64,000 nt of DNA from Rhizobium leguminosarum (GTDB lineage: Bacteria; Pseudomonadota; Alphaproteobacteria; Rhizobiales; Rhizobiaceae), in assembly GCF_001652265.1 (NCBI RefSeq), contig NZ_LWBS01000176.1:32665-96664 (forward strand). Reading direction: 5' to 3'. A program made the position numbers and the translations under genes. The first letter of the stretch is position 1. Each line of letters begins with the position of its first letter. This document shows, piece by piece, positions 33,503 to 42,304 of the stretch. Below the pieces are notes generated by a model that saw nothing but the letters and a program-made list of their open reading frames with translations, did not search any database and was not told the origin of the DNA.

Positions 33503-34272
33503 GCCGCATCATCACCAGACGTCGCTTCCTGATCGGCGCGACGATGACGGCATCGGCGCTGGGGCTCGCCGGCTGCGATGCCCTCGTCGAAAACGATCGA
33601 ACGAAATCGGTGCTGAAGATCGCCGAAGGCTTCAGCATGAAGACGCAACGCTTCTTGCTCGGCGACGCGCTCGCCCGCGAATTCACGGAAGCCGATATCT
33701 CGCCGACCTTCCGCGCCAACGGCACGAGCATGCCGGATAGTGCCCGCTATATCGACTGGATGAACCAGCGGTTTTCGAGCTGGAAGCTCGAGGTCGGCGG
33801 GCTGGTCGACAGGCCGATGCAACTGTCGCTGGCGGAGCTGAAAGCCCTGCCGGCCCGCACGCAGATTACCAGGCATGACTGTGTCGAGGGCTGGAGTGCG
33901 ATCGGCAAGTGGACCGGCGTGCCGCTCGGCGCGCTGCTACAGGCGGCCGGTTTGAAATCCGAAGCCCGGTTCATCGTCTTCCATTGCGCCGACGAATACG
34001 AAAAGACGCTCGACGGCAGCGGCTGGTATTACGAAAGCATCGATCTCGTCGATGCGTTCCACCCTCAAACGATCCTTGCCCACAGCATGAACGGCCGCGA
34101 TCTCGAAGTCGCCCACGGCGCGCCGCTCAGGCTCCGGGTCGAACGCCAGCTCGGTTACAAGCAGGCAAAGTACCTGACCGGCATCGAAGCCGTCGCCGAT
34201 CTCAGCCAGCTTTACGGCGGCAATGGCGGCTTCTGGGAGGATCGCGGTTATGAATGGTATGCGGGCATATAG
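33499..34272 (+). CDS. Tat-exported molybdopterin-dependent oxidoreductase of the sulfite-oxidase fold
   Basis: A 257-residue protein. The N-terminus has the twin-arginine motif R-R-R-F-L-I-G and then L-A-G-C (Cys26), a lipobox, so the product is probably a Tat lipoprotein anchored in the periplasmic face of the membrane or outer membrane. The molybdenum-ligand Cys is in R-H-D-C-V-E-G-W-S (Cys128), and H-G-A-P-L-R-L and L-G-Y-K-Q-A-K-Y further on match the cofactor-binding part. It lacks the dimerisation domain of sulfite oxidases, as do MsrP/YedY proteins. The likely job is reduction or oxidation of a sulfur compound during oxidative or metal stress. Substrate unknown. Confidence 0.88.
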   Translation: MSRIITRRRFLIGATMTASALGLAGCDALVENDRTKSVLKIAEGFSMKTQRFLLGDALAREFTEADISPTFRANGTSMPDSARYIDWMNQRFSSWKLEVGGLVDRPMQLSLAELKALPARTQITRHDCVEGWSAIGKWTGVPLGALLQAAGLKSEARFIVFHCADEYEKTLDGSGWYYESIDLVDAFHPQTILAHSMNGRDLEVAHGAPLRLRVERQLGYKQAKYLTGIEAVADLSQLYGGNGGFWEDRGYEWYAGI

Positions 34273-34361
34273 GCGGCGTGCTCCGACCGACATGCCGATC
34301 TTGACCTTTTCCTCGTGCCGGATGCCACGGCCGGAGGTCGTCGTGGTCGAGGGTGCGGAGC

Positions 34362-35138
34362 TCAGGCAGAAAGGCCGATCGTGATGGTGGCGGACAGCAC
34401 GCCGCCGTCGAGCTTTTCGAAATCGAAGATGTGATCGGCAGCATCCTCCGGGATGATGCCGTCTTCGTCGTTGCGTGTATCGCGGGCGGGGCGCCCGAGA
34501 TAGTCGGGATGCTCGCCATAGATGATGTCGCTCAGCGCATCGTCGAAATAGATCTGGCCGATGAGAAGCTCCTTGCCTTCGACAAGGATGCGGCAATGAA
34601 CATGCGGCGTGCGGCCCTGGTACCATCCGGGATAGGCCGTCAGGAAGCTTGCCTGCCCGTTTCCATCCGTCAGCTGGCGGCCGCGAAAGGCAAGCCCGCT
34701 GATGGCCTCGGTATCGCCAAGTGTACACATCTGCGCAGCCTCGCGGCCGGAATAGATGCCACGGTGATCGGTATGCCAGATCTCGATATCGGCATTTTCG
34801 ACCGGCCGGCAATCGGCGGCGTGGACGATACGAACGGCCAACCGCAAAGGCAGCCCGGTCTTTCCTTCCGAGACGTCCTGACGGGTCGGAATATTGTTGA
34901 CATGGCAAGGGCCAAAGGTCTGGGCGACGGTGACGACGCAGTTCGGACGGGTGCGGAAGAGCGGCTCGGGCAGCTTTTCCACGGCGATCGACTTTGTGCC
35001 GCCGCTTACGAAATCCGTTCCCTTCCAGTCGAATGTCCTGGCGGCAACAGTGATATGCCGCCGCGGCCAGATTGCCGCCGCAGTCACGGATGATGCAACG
35101 ATCACCGCACCTCCAAGTACAAGGGTCCGCCTCTTCAT
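34362..35138 (-). CDS. Exported intradiol ring-cleavage dioxygenase
   Basis: A 258-residue protein with an R-R-T-L-V-L-G-G-A-V twin-Arg-like signal peptide (no strict Tat consensus). The intradiol dioxygenase signature follows: A-D-I-E-I-W-H-T-D-H-R-G-I-Y-S, with the first Fe-ligand Tyr at its end, then P-G-W-Y-Q-G-R-T-P-H-V-H carrying the second Tyr and the two His. All four non-haem iron ligands are present. Unlike cytoplasmic catechol 1,2- and protocatechuate 3,4-dioxygenases it has no second subunit or N-terminal dimer domain, and the signal peptide suggests a periplasmic enzyme. It faces the molybdoenzyme gene tail to tail. Substrate unknown. Confidence 0.85.
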   Translation of the reverse strand: MKRRTLVLGGAVIVASSVTAAAIWPRRHITVAARTFDWKGTDFVSGGTKSIAVEKLPEPLFRTRPNCVVTVAQTFGPCHVNNIPTRQDVSEGKTGLPLRLAVRIVHAADCRPVENADIEIWHTDHRGIYSGREAAQMCTLGDTEAISGLAFRGRQLTDGNGQASFLTAYPGWYQGRTPHVHCRILVEGKELLIGQIYFDDALSDIIYGEHPDYLGRPARDTRNDEDGIIPEDAADHIFDFEKLDGGVLSATITIGLSA

Positions 35139-35379
35139 CTGTCTTCCTTTCCTGAAGACGCAGGATTTAAGGAGGATGCGCAGGAAACTCCAATTAAATC
35201 CAGGCAATGATCGATGGCAACGCGACCATCGGCGTCAGATGTCTGCCGAGACAGTAGGATGCGGTCTCGAAGCGGCCATTCTGTCCGACCCATTGACGAA
35301 AAAGCGTATTCTGCCGATGCTAGCACGCGGACGGTTTGCTTTAAGGTGTCCACTGCGGTTCGTCGTGCAAATGCAGGGT

Positions 35380-35395
35380 AACGATTTGAATCGTT
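35380..35395. promoter_or_regulatory. Perfect short palindrome upstream of the antiporter gene
   Basis: AACGATT (35380-35386), TG, AATCGTT (35389-35395): perfect 7-bp arms in the 337-base gap between the intradiol dioxygenase and the antiporter. It could be an operator of the antiporter gene, 80 bases downstream. The rest of the gap holds no gene. Confidence 0.35.
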
Positions 35396-35475
35396 GTATA
35401 ATTCTTTGAATCAGCTCCAGATTTAAATTAGGCGGAAAGCATCCAAGATTCGTTTCCGAGCCAGGGCAGAGGCAT

Positions 35476-37059
35476 ATGGAACCAACACACTTGTTCGAGC
35501 TCGTCATCGCGATGTTTCTTGCGATCATCGCGCTGCACTATGCGGCCCACCGGCTCGGATTGCCGCCGTCCGTGGCGTTGCTGACGGGTGGTGCTTCGCT
35601 GGCGTTTGTGCCGGGGCTGCCGGCGATATCAATTGATCCCGGGCTGGTGCTGGTCATCTTCCTGCCGCCGCTGTTGATGGACGGCGCCTGGTCCATTGCC
35701 GCCGGGCGGTTGCGGCGGCATGTGATCGGCATCGCCTCGCTTGCCGTCGGCGCGGTGTTCTTCACCTGCGCGGTCGTCGCCGTTGTGGCCCACCTCATCT
35801 TTCCGTCGCTTCCCTGGGCGGCGTGCGCTGCCCTTGGCGCGATCGTTGCGCCGCCTGATGCGGTTGCTGCGCGCGCTGTGCTGCAGCGGGTCAGGCTGCC
35901 GCGGCGGCTTCAGATTCTGCTGGAAGGCGAGAGCCTGCTCAACGATGCCAGCGGCCTGGTTCTCTTCCGCTTTGCCGTTGCCGCTGCCGCAACGGGCGCC
36001 TTCAGCGCGGGGGAGGCGGCCGGCAGCTTCCTCGTGCTGGCGCTCGGCGGCGCCGTCGTCGGCATCGTTGTGGGAACGGCATGGTACAAACTCGTCCGGC
36101 GTCTCGGCGACGAATATCTCATCATCGCAGCCTCGGTGCTGCTCGGCTGGATTGCCTATCTGCTCGGCGAGCAACTGCATGTTTCCGGCGTCATCGCCAC
36201 GGTTACCGCCGGCCTGATCATAAGCTGGCACCAGCACACCGTGCTTTCAGCCGCAATGCGCATGCGCGGCATCTCGTTCTGGACGGTGATGATCTTCCTG
36301 ATGGAAGCGGCGGTGTTCATCCTGATCGGGCTGTCGCTCCGGGATGTCGTCGAACGCGGCGGCGGCTTTGCCACCGTGATCGCGACCATGGGATTGCCGA
36401 TGCTGGCGATCCTCGTGGCGCTCGTGCTCGCGCGTTTTGCCTGGGTCTTCGCCGCCGATTTCGTCATCAGGTTATGCACTGCCCTGGGGTTCACACGCGC
36501 CGCGCCGCTCGGCGTCGGCGGCGCCACCGTTCTCAGCTGGGCGGGCGTGCGCGGCGTGGTGACGCTTGCTTTGGCGCTGAGCTTGCCGGAAGGATTTCCC
36601 GGCCGCGACTTCATCCTCGTGACAGCCTTCGCCGTCATTCTCGGAACCGTGCTCATCCAGGGCACGACATTGGGACGGGTGATTGCCTGGGCGCGGCTGG
36701 TGGAGCCGGAGTCGGAAAGAGCGCGCCTGACGATGAGCCAGGCCGAAGCCGCCATGGCGCAGGCGCAGTTCGGCATCGTCCAGAGCCTGGCCTATGACGA
36801 AGAAGGAAAACTCATCCACCCGCAATTGCTGGAGCGCTACCAGCGCCGCGCCACGTCGATCATCGACTACGCCGAGAAAACCGAGCAATATTTACCGGTG
36901 CTCCATGCGCATTTCGACGTCATTCTCGAAGCGGTTGCCATCGGGCGTCGGGAACTCATACGCCTCCATCGCGCCGGCGAGATCGACGACGAGACGCTGC
37001 TGGAGCTGGAACGGGATCTCGATCTCGAGGAGCTGAGCGCGATCTCGGCCAAGGCGTGA
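35476..37059 (+). CDS. CPA1-family Na+/H+ antiporter
   Basis: A 527-residue cation/proton antiporter with about 12 membrane helices in the first 420 residues. The ion-binding region shows A-A-L-G-A-I-V-A-P-P-D-A-V-A (helix 5 area, with the conserved Asp) and L-L-E-G-E-S-L-L-N-D-A-S-G (the E-S-L-x-N-D motif of NhaP/NHE proteins). S-W-A-G-V-R-G-V-V-T-L-A marks helix 10. A hydrophilic C-terminal tail of about 110 residues, Glu-rich, follows and is probably regulatory. The gene stands between the dioxygenase and kup; both this and Kup would help pH and potassium/sodium balance. Confidence 0.9.
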   Translation: MEPTHLFELVIAMFLAIIALHYAAHRLGLPPSVALLTGGASLAFVPGLPAISIDPGLVLVIFLPPLLMDGAWSIAAGRLRRHVIGIASLAVGAVFFTCAVVAVVAHLIFPSLPWAACAALGAIVAPPDAVAARAVLQRVRLPRRLQILLEGESLLNDASGLVLFRFAVAAAATGAFSAGEAAGSFLVLALGGAVVGIVVGTAWYKLVRRLGDEYLIIAASVLLGWIAYLLGEQLHVSGVIATVTAGLIISWHQHTVLSAAMRMRGISFWTVMIFLMEAAVFILIGLSLRDVVERGGGFATVIATMGLPMLAILVALVLARFAWVFAADFVIRLCTALGFTRAAPLGVGGATVLSWAGVRGVVTLALALSLPEGFPGRDFILVTAFAVILGTVLIQGTTLGRVIAWARLVEPESERARLTMSQAEAAMAQAQFGIVQSLAYDEEGKLIHPQLLERYQRRATSIIDYAEKTEQYLPVLHAHFDVILEAVAIGRRELIRLHRAGEIDDETLLELERDLDLEELSAISAKA

Positions 37060-37152
37060 GGTTCAGCGCCTCGCGTCTTCGGCTTCAACGCATTGCGATA
37101 TCGAGGCTTACACAAGCGCGGTCCTGATGTCGCCGCCGAGCGGCGTCCTGCC

Positions 37153-39054
37153 CTAAATGGCGATCTGTTCGCCGAGTTCGACGACGCGGTTGGACGGCAG
37201 GTTGAAATAGTCGGAGGGATCTATCGCGAAGCCTTCCAGCGCCATGAATATGCGCTCTTGCCAGCCGGGAAGCCCGGTGTTCGGCGTCCTGACGAGGTTC
37301 CGGCGGCCGAGATAAAAGGAGGTTCTCATGATCTCGAACTTGAAGCCGCCCTCGCGGCAGAGAGCCAATGCCCTGGTGACATCGGGGTCGTCCATGAAGC
37401 CAAAGGTGATGTCGAGGCGCACGAAGCGCGGCGAGAGCTGGCTGATCTTGATGCGTCTGATATCGGAAACATAAGGTTCGTCCTCGGTCCAGACGGTCAG
37501 GATGACGTTCTGTTCGTGGAGCACGTGGTTGTGCTTGAGATTGTGGAGCAGAACATTTGGCGTCCGGTCCGGGACGCTGGTCAGGAAGACTGCCGTTCCA
37601 GGAACGGTGACCGGCGAATGGTCCGACTTTCGCTCGATCGACCTGATGAAGGAATCGAGCGGGATCTCGTTGTTGGCCCGCAGTCTCTTCAGATAGGCCT
37701 GGCCCCGGGTCCATGTCCACATCAGGATCATGATTGCCAGGGCAAGAGCGACCGGAACCCAGCCGCCATCGTGAATTTTCAACAGATTGGCCGCCAGGAA
37801 TACCACTTCGATGATGAATAGCGGCAGCAGTGCGACTGCGGCAAGTACAAGGGAGTATCCCCAGGCGGCCCGGAGAAACTGGAAGGCCAGCATGGTCGTG
37901 ATCACCATGGCGCCGGTCACCGAGATACCGTAGGCCGTCGCCAGCGACTCGGAATCGCCGAAGGAAAAGATCAGCATCAGCACGCCGATCAGAAGGAGAA
38001 GATTGACGCTCGGCACATAGATCTGGCCGGTGTTGGTCTCCGAGGTGAACTTGATCCTCAGCCTCGGCAGGAAGCCGAGGTGAACGGCCTGGCGGGCCAG
38101 CGAAAATGCGCCTGTTATCACAGCCTGGCTGGCGATGATCGTTGCCATCGTCGCCAGGAGAACTATCGGCAGCAAGGCCCAGTCAGGATACATCAGAAAG
38201 AACGGATTGGTTGCGGCTTCCGGATGGGCGAGAACCAGTGCGCCCTGGCCGAGATAGTTCAAGAGCAGTGCCGGAAAGACCAGAACGAACCATGCCATCT
38301 GTATCGGCCGGCGCCCGAAGTGCCCGAGATCGGCATAGAGCGCCTCCGCACCCGTCACCGTCAGAAAGACGGCGCCCAGCACGATGAGGCCGACAAGGCC
38401 GGCATGGGTGAGGAACAGGAATGCATTGACCGGATTGAGCGCGCCCAGTATCCGCCAGTCGTCACCGATATGGAGCAGGCCGCCCGCCGCCATGGCCAGA
38501 AACCACAACACCGTTACCGGCCCGAAAAACATTGAGACGGCGGCCGTTCCCCTCGATTGGACGGCAAAGAGAACGATCATGATCGCCGCCGACAGAGGCG
38601 GGACGTATTCGGCAAAGGCGGGCGTGATCAGCTTCAGGCCTTCGAGCGCCGACATGACCGATAAAGCAGGCGTGATCATCGCATCGCCGATGAAGAGGGC
38701 GGCGCCGATCAGGCCGGCGAAGAAGAGCACCGGCACGTTTCGTCCCATTTTCTTCATCAGGAGGGCGAGAAGTGAAAGCGTGCCGCCTTCGCCGTCATTG
38801 TCTGCCCTGAGAAGGAAGAGCACATATTTGAAGGTCACGATGATCGTCAGCGTCCAGACCATCAGCGAAATCAGGCCGATGACCTCTGCCTCATGCACGC
38901 CATCGGCGGCAAAGGGCCTCAGCGCCTCGCGGAAGGCATAGAGCGGGCTGGTGCCGATATCGCCATAGACGACGCCGACCGCGCCAATGACCAATCCGAC
39001 AAAGCCCTTCCGGCCGACGCCATCCCCCGTCTTATCCATATGCGTCGACGTCAT
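37153..39054 (-). CDS. kup: Kup-family low-affinity potassium uptake protein
   Basis: A 633-residue proton/potassium symporter with 12 membrane helices in residues 20-440 and a cytoplasmic C-terminal domain. The family signature [13 protein letters not shown] occurs near residue 28, and [12 protein letters not shown] further on. The C-terminal part contains V-P-G-T-A-V-F-L-T and P-L-H-N-L-K-H-N-like segments (here [13 protein letters not shown]), conserved in bacterial Kup. ATG 39054 has GGGGAA at a good distance; an earlier in-frame ATG at 39102 is not conserved. It is divergent from the tyrS leader region. Confidence 0.93.
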   Translation of the reverse strand: MTSTHMDKTGDGVGRKGFVGLVIGAVGVVYGDIGTSPLYAFREALRPFAADGVHEAEVIGLISLMVWTLTIIVTFKYVLFLLRADNDGEGGTLSLLALLMKKMGRNVPVLFFAGLIGAALFIGDAMITPALSVMSALEGLKLITPAFAEYVPPLSAAIMIVLFAVQSRGTAAVSMFFGPVTVLWFLAMAAGGLLHIGDDWRILGALNPVNAFLFLTHAGLVGLIVLGAVFLTVTGAEALYADLGHFGRRPIQMAWFVLVFPALLLNYLGQGALVLAHPEAATNPFFLMYPDWALLPIVLLATMATIIASQAVITGAFSLARQAVHLGFLPRLRIKFTSETNTGQIYVPSVNLLLLIGVLMLIFSFGDSESLATAYGISVTGAMVITTMLAFQFLRAAWGYSLVLAAVALLPLFIIEVVFLAANLLKIHDGGWVPVALALAIMILMWTWTRGQAYLKRLRANNEIPLDSFIRSIERKSDHSPVTVPGTAVFLTSVPDRTPNVLLHNLKHNHVLHEQNVILTVWTEDEPYVSDIRRIKISQLSPRFVRLDITFGFMDDPDVTRALALCREGGFKFEIMRTSFYLGRRNLVRTPNTGLPGWQERIFMALEGFAIDPSDYFNLPSNRVVELGEQIAI

Positions 39055-39251
39055 GGTTCCCCGCTCATGCCATTTGCCTATGAGCACAAACATATGCCGC
39101 ATTGCAGAACGGCAAGCAAATTGATGCAGGTGCGATTCTTTTGTGAAGCGCGGAGGCGGATGCGGGGATGGGAGGGCAGCGTTGCGATCCGTTCAGCCGC
39201 GTCAATTCATATCCCCTTGTGATTGCGCTGTCGCATGGTAAATATGGATGC

Positions 39252-39302
39252 ATGACCTGCACCCTAAACCTATCGAGCTTCTATTACACGCTGCTCCCAT
39301 AG
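39252..39302 (+). CDS. Possible leader peptide of the tyrS paralogue
   Basis: A 16-codon ORF (M-T-C-T-L-N-L-S-S-F-Y-Y-T-L-L-P) with two adjacent Tyr codons (TAT TAC) begins 153 bases before the tyrosyl-tRNA synthetase start. A possible promoter (TTGTGA 39217-39222, 16 bases, TAAATA 39239-39244) would start transcription almost at its ATG, so it would be nearly leaderless. Short ORFs with codons of the cognate amino acid before an aminoacyl-tRNA synthetase gene are the classic mark of transcription attenuation. Two Tyr codons is a low number and chance cannot be excluded. Confidence 0.35.
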   Translation: MTCTLNLSSFYYTLLP

Positions 39303-39303
39303 A

Positions 39304-39401
39304 GCGGCGCAAGGTCATATTCCTGACACTCGAGACGCCGCACGGTCGGCGGCACGTGTGTCAACAGATGGTCTCCGGCCTCATCGGCTCAAATGGAGAC
39401 C
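39304..39401 (+). promoter_or_regulatory. Leader RNA with alternative pairings before tyrS
   Basis: GCGGCG (39304-39309) can pair with CGCCGC (39336-39341), and the same 3' strand can pair instead with GCGGC at 39349-39353. The two helices exclude each other, as in attenuators. Further on GGTCTCC (39370-39376) pairs with GGAGACC (39395-39401), which would hide the GGAG ribosome site of the tyrS GTG start. No U-rich terminator follows the hairpins, so translation control is the more likely mode. All pairings were found by eye. Confidence 0.35.
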
Positions 39402-39404
39402 CTC

Positions 39405-40670
39405 GTGACACCATCCTCTCAGCCCACCGGACTCAGATCCGACTTTCTTCGCACTCTGAGCGAGCGCGGCTTCCTGCATCAATGCACCGACTTGGAAGCG
39501 CTCGACAGCTGGCTTTGTTCAGGAGCCGGCACGGCCTATAACGGCTTCGATCTCACCGCCGACAGCTTGCATGTCGGCCATCTCATTCCGATCATGATGC
39601 TGCGGTGGTTCCAGAAGACCGGTAACAAACCCATTGCATTGCTTGGCGGCGCGACAAGTCGCCTGGGTGATCCGAGTTTCCGCGACACGTCGCGTCCTTT
39701 TCTCAGCCAAGAGCAGATCATGAAAAACTTGATCGGCATCCGGAGGGTCTTCGAGCGCTTCCTCGCGTTCGGGGACGGCCCGACCGATGCTGTCATGGTC
39801 AATAATGCCGACTGGTTGGGCGGGCTCAACTATCTCGATTTCCTGCGCGATATCGGACCGCATTTTTCAGTCAACCGGATGCTCACATCGGAGAGCGTGC
39901 GCCAACGGTTGGAACGAGAGCAATCGCTGTCATTGCTGGAATTCAACTACATGGTCATGCAGGCTTACGACTTCCATGTTCTCGCAGAAAGCCGCGGCTG
40001 CTTGCTTCAACTGGGTGGCTCCGACCAGTGGGGCAATATCGTCAGCGGCGTCGAATTTGGACGGCGGATTGGCGGGCGAGCGCTGTTTGGATTGACTGCC
40101 CCGCTGCTGACGACGTCGTCGGGTGCGAAGATGGGCAAGAGCGTTTCGGGCGCGGTTTGGCTGAACGCCGATCGGTTGTCGCCTTATGAGTTCTGGCAAT
40201 TCTGGAGAAATGCGGGGGATGCCGACGTGGGTCGTTTTCTCAGGCTGTTCACCGAATTGCCCTTAAGTGAAATTGCACGCCTCGAAGTGCTTCGGGATTC
40301 CGAGATCAACGAAGCGAAAAAGATCCTTGCCGACCAGATCACGAGCCTGTGCCACGGAGCGGACGTGGCAGCGCAAGCCTCCGAAACCTCCCGGCGCACC
40401 TTCGAGGAAGGCGAGATGCCGGCTGGTCTGCCGACAGTCAGGCTACCGGATAGCCTTCGCAGTGCCTTTCCGCTGGTTGACGCCATGGTCGTTGCCGGGC
40501 TCGCCAAGTCGAAAAGCGAAGCACGGCGATTGATCGTCGGCGGCGGGGTTCGGGTGAACGGCAGCAGCGTGAACGACGAGGCAATGCGGCTTGGTGACTC
40601 CGACGTCCAGGACGGCGTGATCCGGCTGTCAGTCGGCAGGAAGCGACACGTCCTCCTTCACCCGGCCTAG
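39405..40670 (+). CDS. tyrS: Tyrosyl-tRNA synthetase paralogue
   Basis: A 421-residue class I synthetase that charges tRNA-Tyr. The HIGH motif reads L-H-V-G-H, preceded by [10 protein letters not shown] where most enzymes have Y-x-G-F-D-P-T. The tyrosine pocket has [12 protein letters not shown], and the second motif is G-A-K-M-G-K-S. The C-terminal S4-like RNA-binding domain ([16 protein letters not shown]) is complete. It differs in many places from the housekeeping rhizobial TyrS as I remember it, so this is probably a second copy. The GTG at 39405 is 6-7 bases after GGAG; an ATG at 39393 is in frame but has no ribosome site. Confidence 0.88.
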   Translation: MTPSSQPTGLRSDFLRTLSERGFLHQCTDLEALDSWLCSGAGTAYNGFDLTADSLHVGHLIPIMMLRWFQKTGNKPIALLGGATSRLGDPSFRDTSRPFLSQEQIMKNLIGIRRVFERFLAFGDGPTDAVMVNNADWLGGLNYLDFLRDIGPHFSVNRMLTSESVRQRLEREQSLSLLEFNYMVMQAYDFHVLAESRGCLLQLGGSDQWGNIVSGVEFGRRIGGRALFGLTAPLLTTSSGAKMGKSVSGAVWLNADRLSPYEFWQFWRNAGDADVGRFLRLFTELPLSEIARLEVLRDSEINEAKKILADQITSLCHGADVAAQASETSRRTFEEGEMPAGLPTVRLPDSLRSAFPLVDAMVVAGLAKSKSEARRLIVGGGVRVNGSSVNDEAMRLGDSDVQDGVIRLSVGRKRHVLLHPA

Positions 40671-40796
40671 CGTGGTCTGTTTATTGGGGAGGGGCAAATT
40701 CGAACACCTGTCGCGCTCCCAATTGATAAAAGTTTGATGTGGCGGAGGGTGCGGCAGCGCGCGCCCTCTTTCACCCGGGGGACCACGACCGCCTGT

Positions 40797-42185
40797 TCAA
40801 GTCGCTCCAGGCTGTCTTGCTACTTCGTAGCGAGCCCGGCTCAGGCTGACCAGGCTCGCTATTGCCGCGCACCCACCCGCAGTGACGACCGCAAATTCGA
40901 GCGCGCTCGACAACGGCAATGTTGCGAAGATGATCGACATGCAGATCCCACCCAGGGTTTGGCCGAGAAGCCGCGCGGTGCCTTGCATGGCGCCGGCGGC
41001 GCCGCTTCTGGCTTTCGGCGCCGACAGAAGGAGAATTCGGTTGTTCGGCGTTTGGAACAGTCCGAAACCGAGGCCGGCGATCACAGTGCCGACGAGAAAC
41101 GCGATACCTCTCGGGTCGGGCGGGGTGAATCCGACCACCAGGAGGCCCAAGGCGAGCAGCGCGCCGCCGATGGCGCAAAGCCATGCCGTCTTGACGCGGT
41201 TTGCCAAACGTCCGGAAATGGGCGCGATGATCGCGGTCGCGGCAGGCCAGGGCATCATGTATAGACCGGCCAGAACCGGCGTCATGTGCAGCGTGTGTTG
41301 AAGGTAAAAGGGTAGCGCGATGTAGCTCAGCATCTGGCCGCAGAAGCAGGATACCGAGGCGATGATCGCTACGCGGAATGCCGGTGCCGCCAGCAGGTCC
41401 GTGGGAACGATTGGTGCGTCACTGTTCCGTTCAAGGCGCAGCAGGACGAAAAGGCAGGCGAGCGAGGCGGTAATGAGGACGGCACCGCTTATCGGCGCGA
41501 TCGCTATTCGGTCGGCGCCGCAGAAGAAAAGGATGAACATCAGCGTGTTGGCCAGCATCGCCTTGGCATTCAGCTTTCGCTTCGCGCCCTGAATTTGTCC
41601 GAGCAGACCGCCGCCGAGCAGAACGATGGCGCCCAGTGGTATATTGACCGCAAACAGCCAAGGCCAGGTGGTGACGGACAGGATGGCGCCGGCGATGCCG
41701 GGGCCGGCAGCGGAAGAAATGGCGATGACCATGGCATTGATGCCGATGATCGGACCGAGCATGCGCTGCGGCACGGCCGAGCGCAGGTTCATCATGGCAA
41801 GCGCCATGATCGCGCCACCTCCTAAGCCCTGCGCGAAACGAGCAAGGATCAGTACGGGAAGGTCGCCCGCAAAGGCGCAGGCCGCGGAAGCCGCGGTGAA
41901 CAGCGCGACGCCGATCAGGAAGACCCGCCGCGCGCCGTAGATTTCACCCAGCGCACCACATGGAAGAATGGCAACGAGCACGGCCAGCTGATAGGCCGAG
42001 ACGACCCACACGGTGCTACCCGCCTCCGCGTGCAGCGAGACCGCGATCGAGGGTAAGGCGACATTGGCAATGGCTCCGTCCAAAACGACAAGAACAAGCG
42101 TAAGAAGCAACATGGCAATAGCCAGGTACCGTCGAGGCGACGTCAGGCCGTCTTGAGAAACTGGTGCGGCGTAGGTGAGGGACAT
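40797..42185 (-). CDS. MFS drug/metabolite exporter (DHA2-like)
   Basis: A 462-residue major facilitator with about 14 hydrophobic segments. L-V-L-D-G-A-I-A-N-V-A-L-P matches motif D1 of the DHA2 family (L-D-x-T-x-x-N-V-A-L-P), G-A-L-G-E-I-Y-G-A-R-R is the loop 2-3 motif A, and A-A-G-P-G-I-A-G-A-I matches motif C of antiporters. It should export drugs or metabolites with proton exchange. It is divergent from a LysR-type regulator with a palindrome between them, so it is probably the regulated gene. The inducer is unknown. Confidence 0.88.
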   Translation of the reverse strand: MSLTYAAPVSQDGLTSPRRYLAIAMLLLTLVLVVLDGAIANVALPSIAVSLHAEAGSTVWVVSAYQLAVLVAILPCGALGEIYGARRVFLIGVALFTAASAACAFAGDLPVLILARFAQGLGGGAIMALAMMNLRSAVPQRMLGPIIGINAMVIAISSAAGPGIAGAILSVTTWPWLFAVNIPLGAIVLLGGGLLGQIQGAKRKLNAKAMLANTLMFILFFCGADRIAIAPISGAVLITASLACLFVLLRLERNSDAPIVPTDLLAAPAFRVAIIASVSCFCGQMLSYIALPFYLQHTLHMTPVLAGLYMMPWPAATAIIAPISGRLANRVKTAWLCAIGGALLALGLLVVGFTPPDPRGIAFLVGTVIAGLGFGLFQTPNNRILLLSAPKARSGAAGAMQGTARLLGQTLGGICMSIIFATLPLSSALEFAVVTAGGCAAIASLVSLSRARYEVARQPGAT

Positions 42186-42247
42186 GAGAACTCCTCGATG
42201 TTTGGTGGATGGTCGACTACTTAGGCTTTGCTGATTGCCCGCGCCAG

Positions 42248-42275
42248 ACGCAACGAAATCAATTGACCGTTGCGT
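42248..42275. promoter_or_regulatory. Candidate LysR operator between MFS and LysR genes
   Basis: ACGCAAC (42248-42254) and GTTGCGT (42269-42275) are perfect inverted arms around 14 bases that include AATCAATT. It lies 30 bases before the LysR ATG and 63 bases from the MFS start, where an autoregulatory LysR site is expected. Confidence 0.5.
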
Positions 42276-42304
42276 ATTACGCCATACCTGAATAGAATTC
42301 AGCC

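Noticed and set aside
37153..39054. Several long plus-strand frames inside kup.
   Set aside because: Kup is complete on the minus strand with the family signature; the others lack starts with ribosome sites and family similarity.
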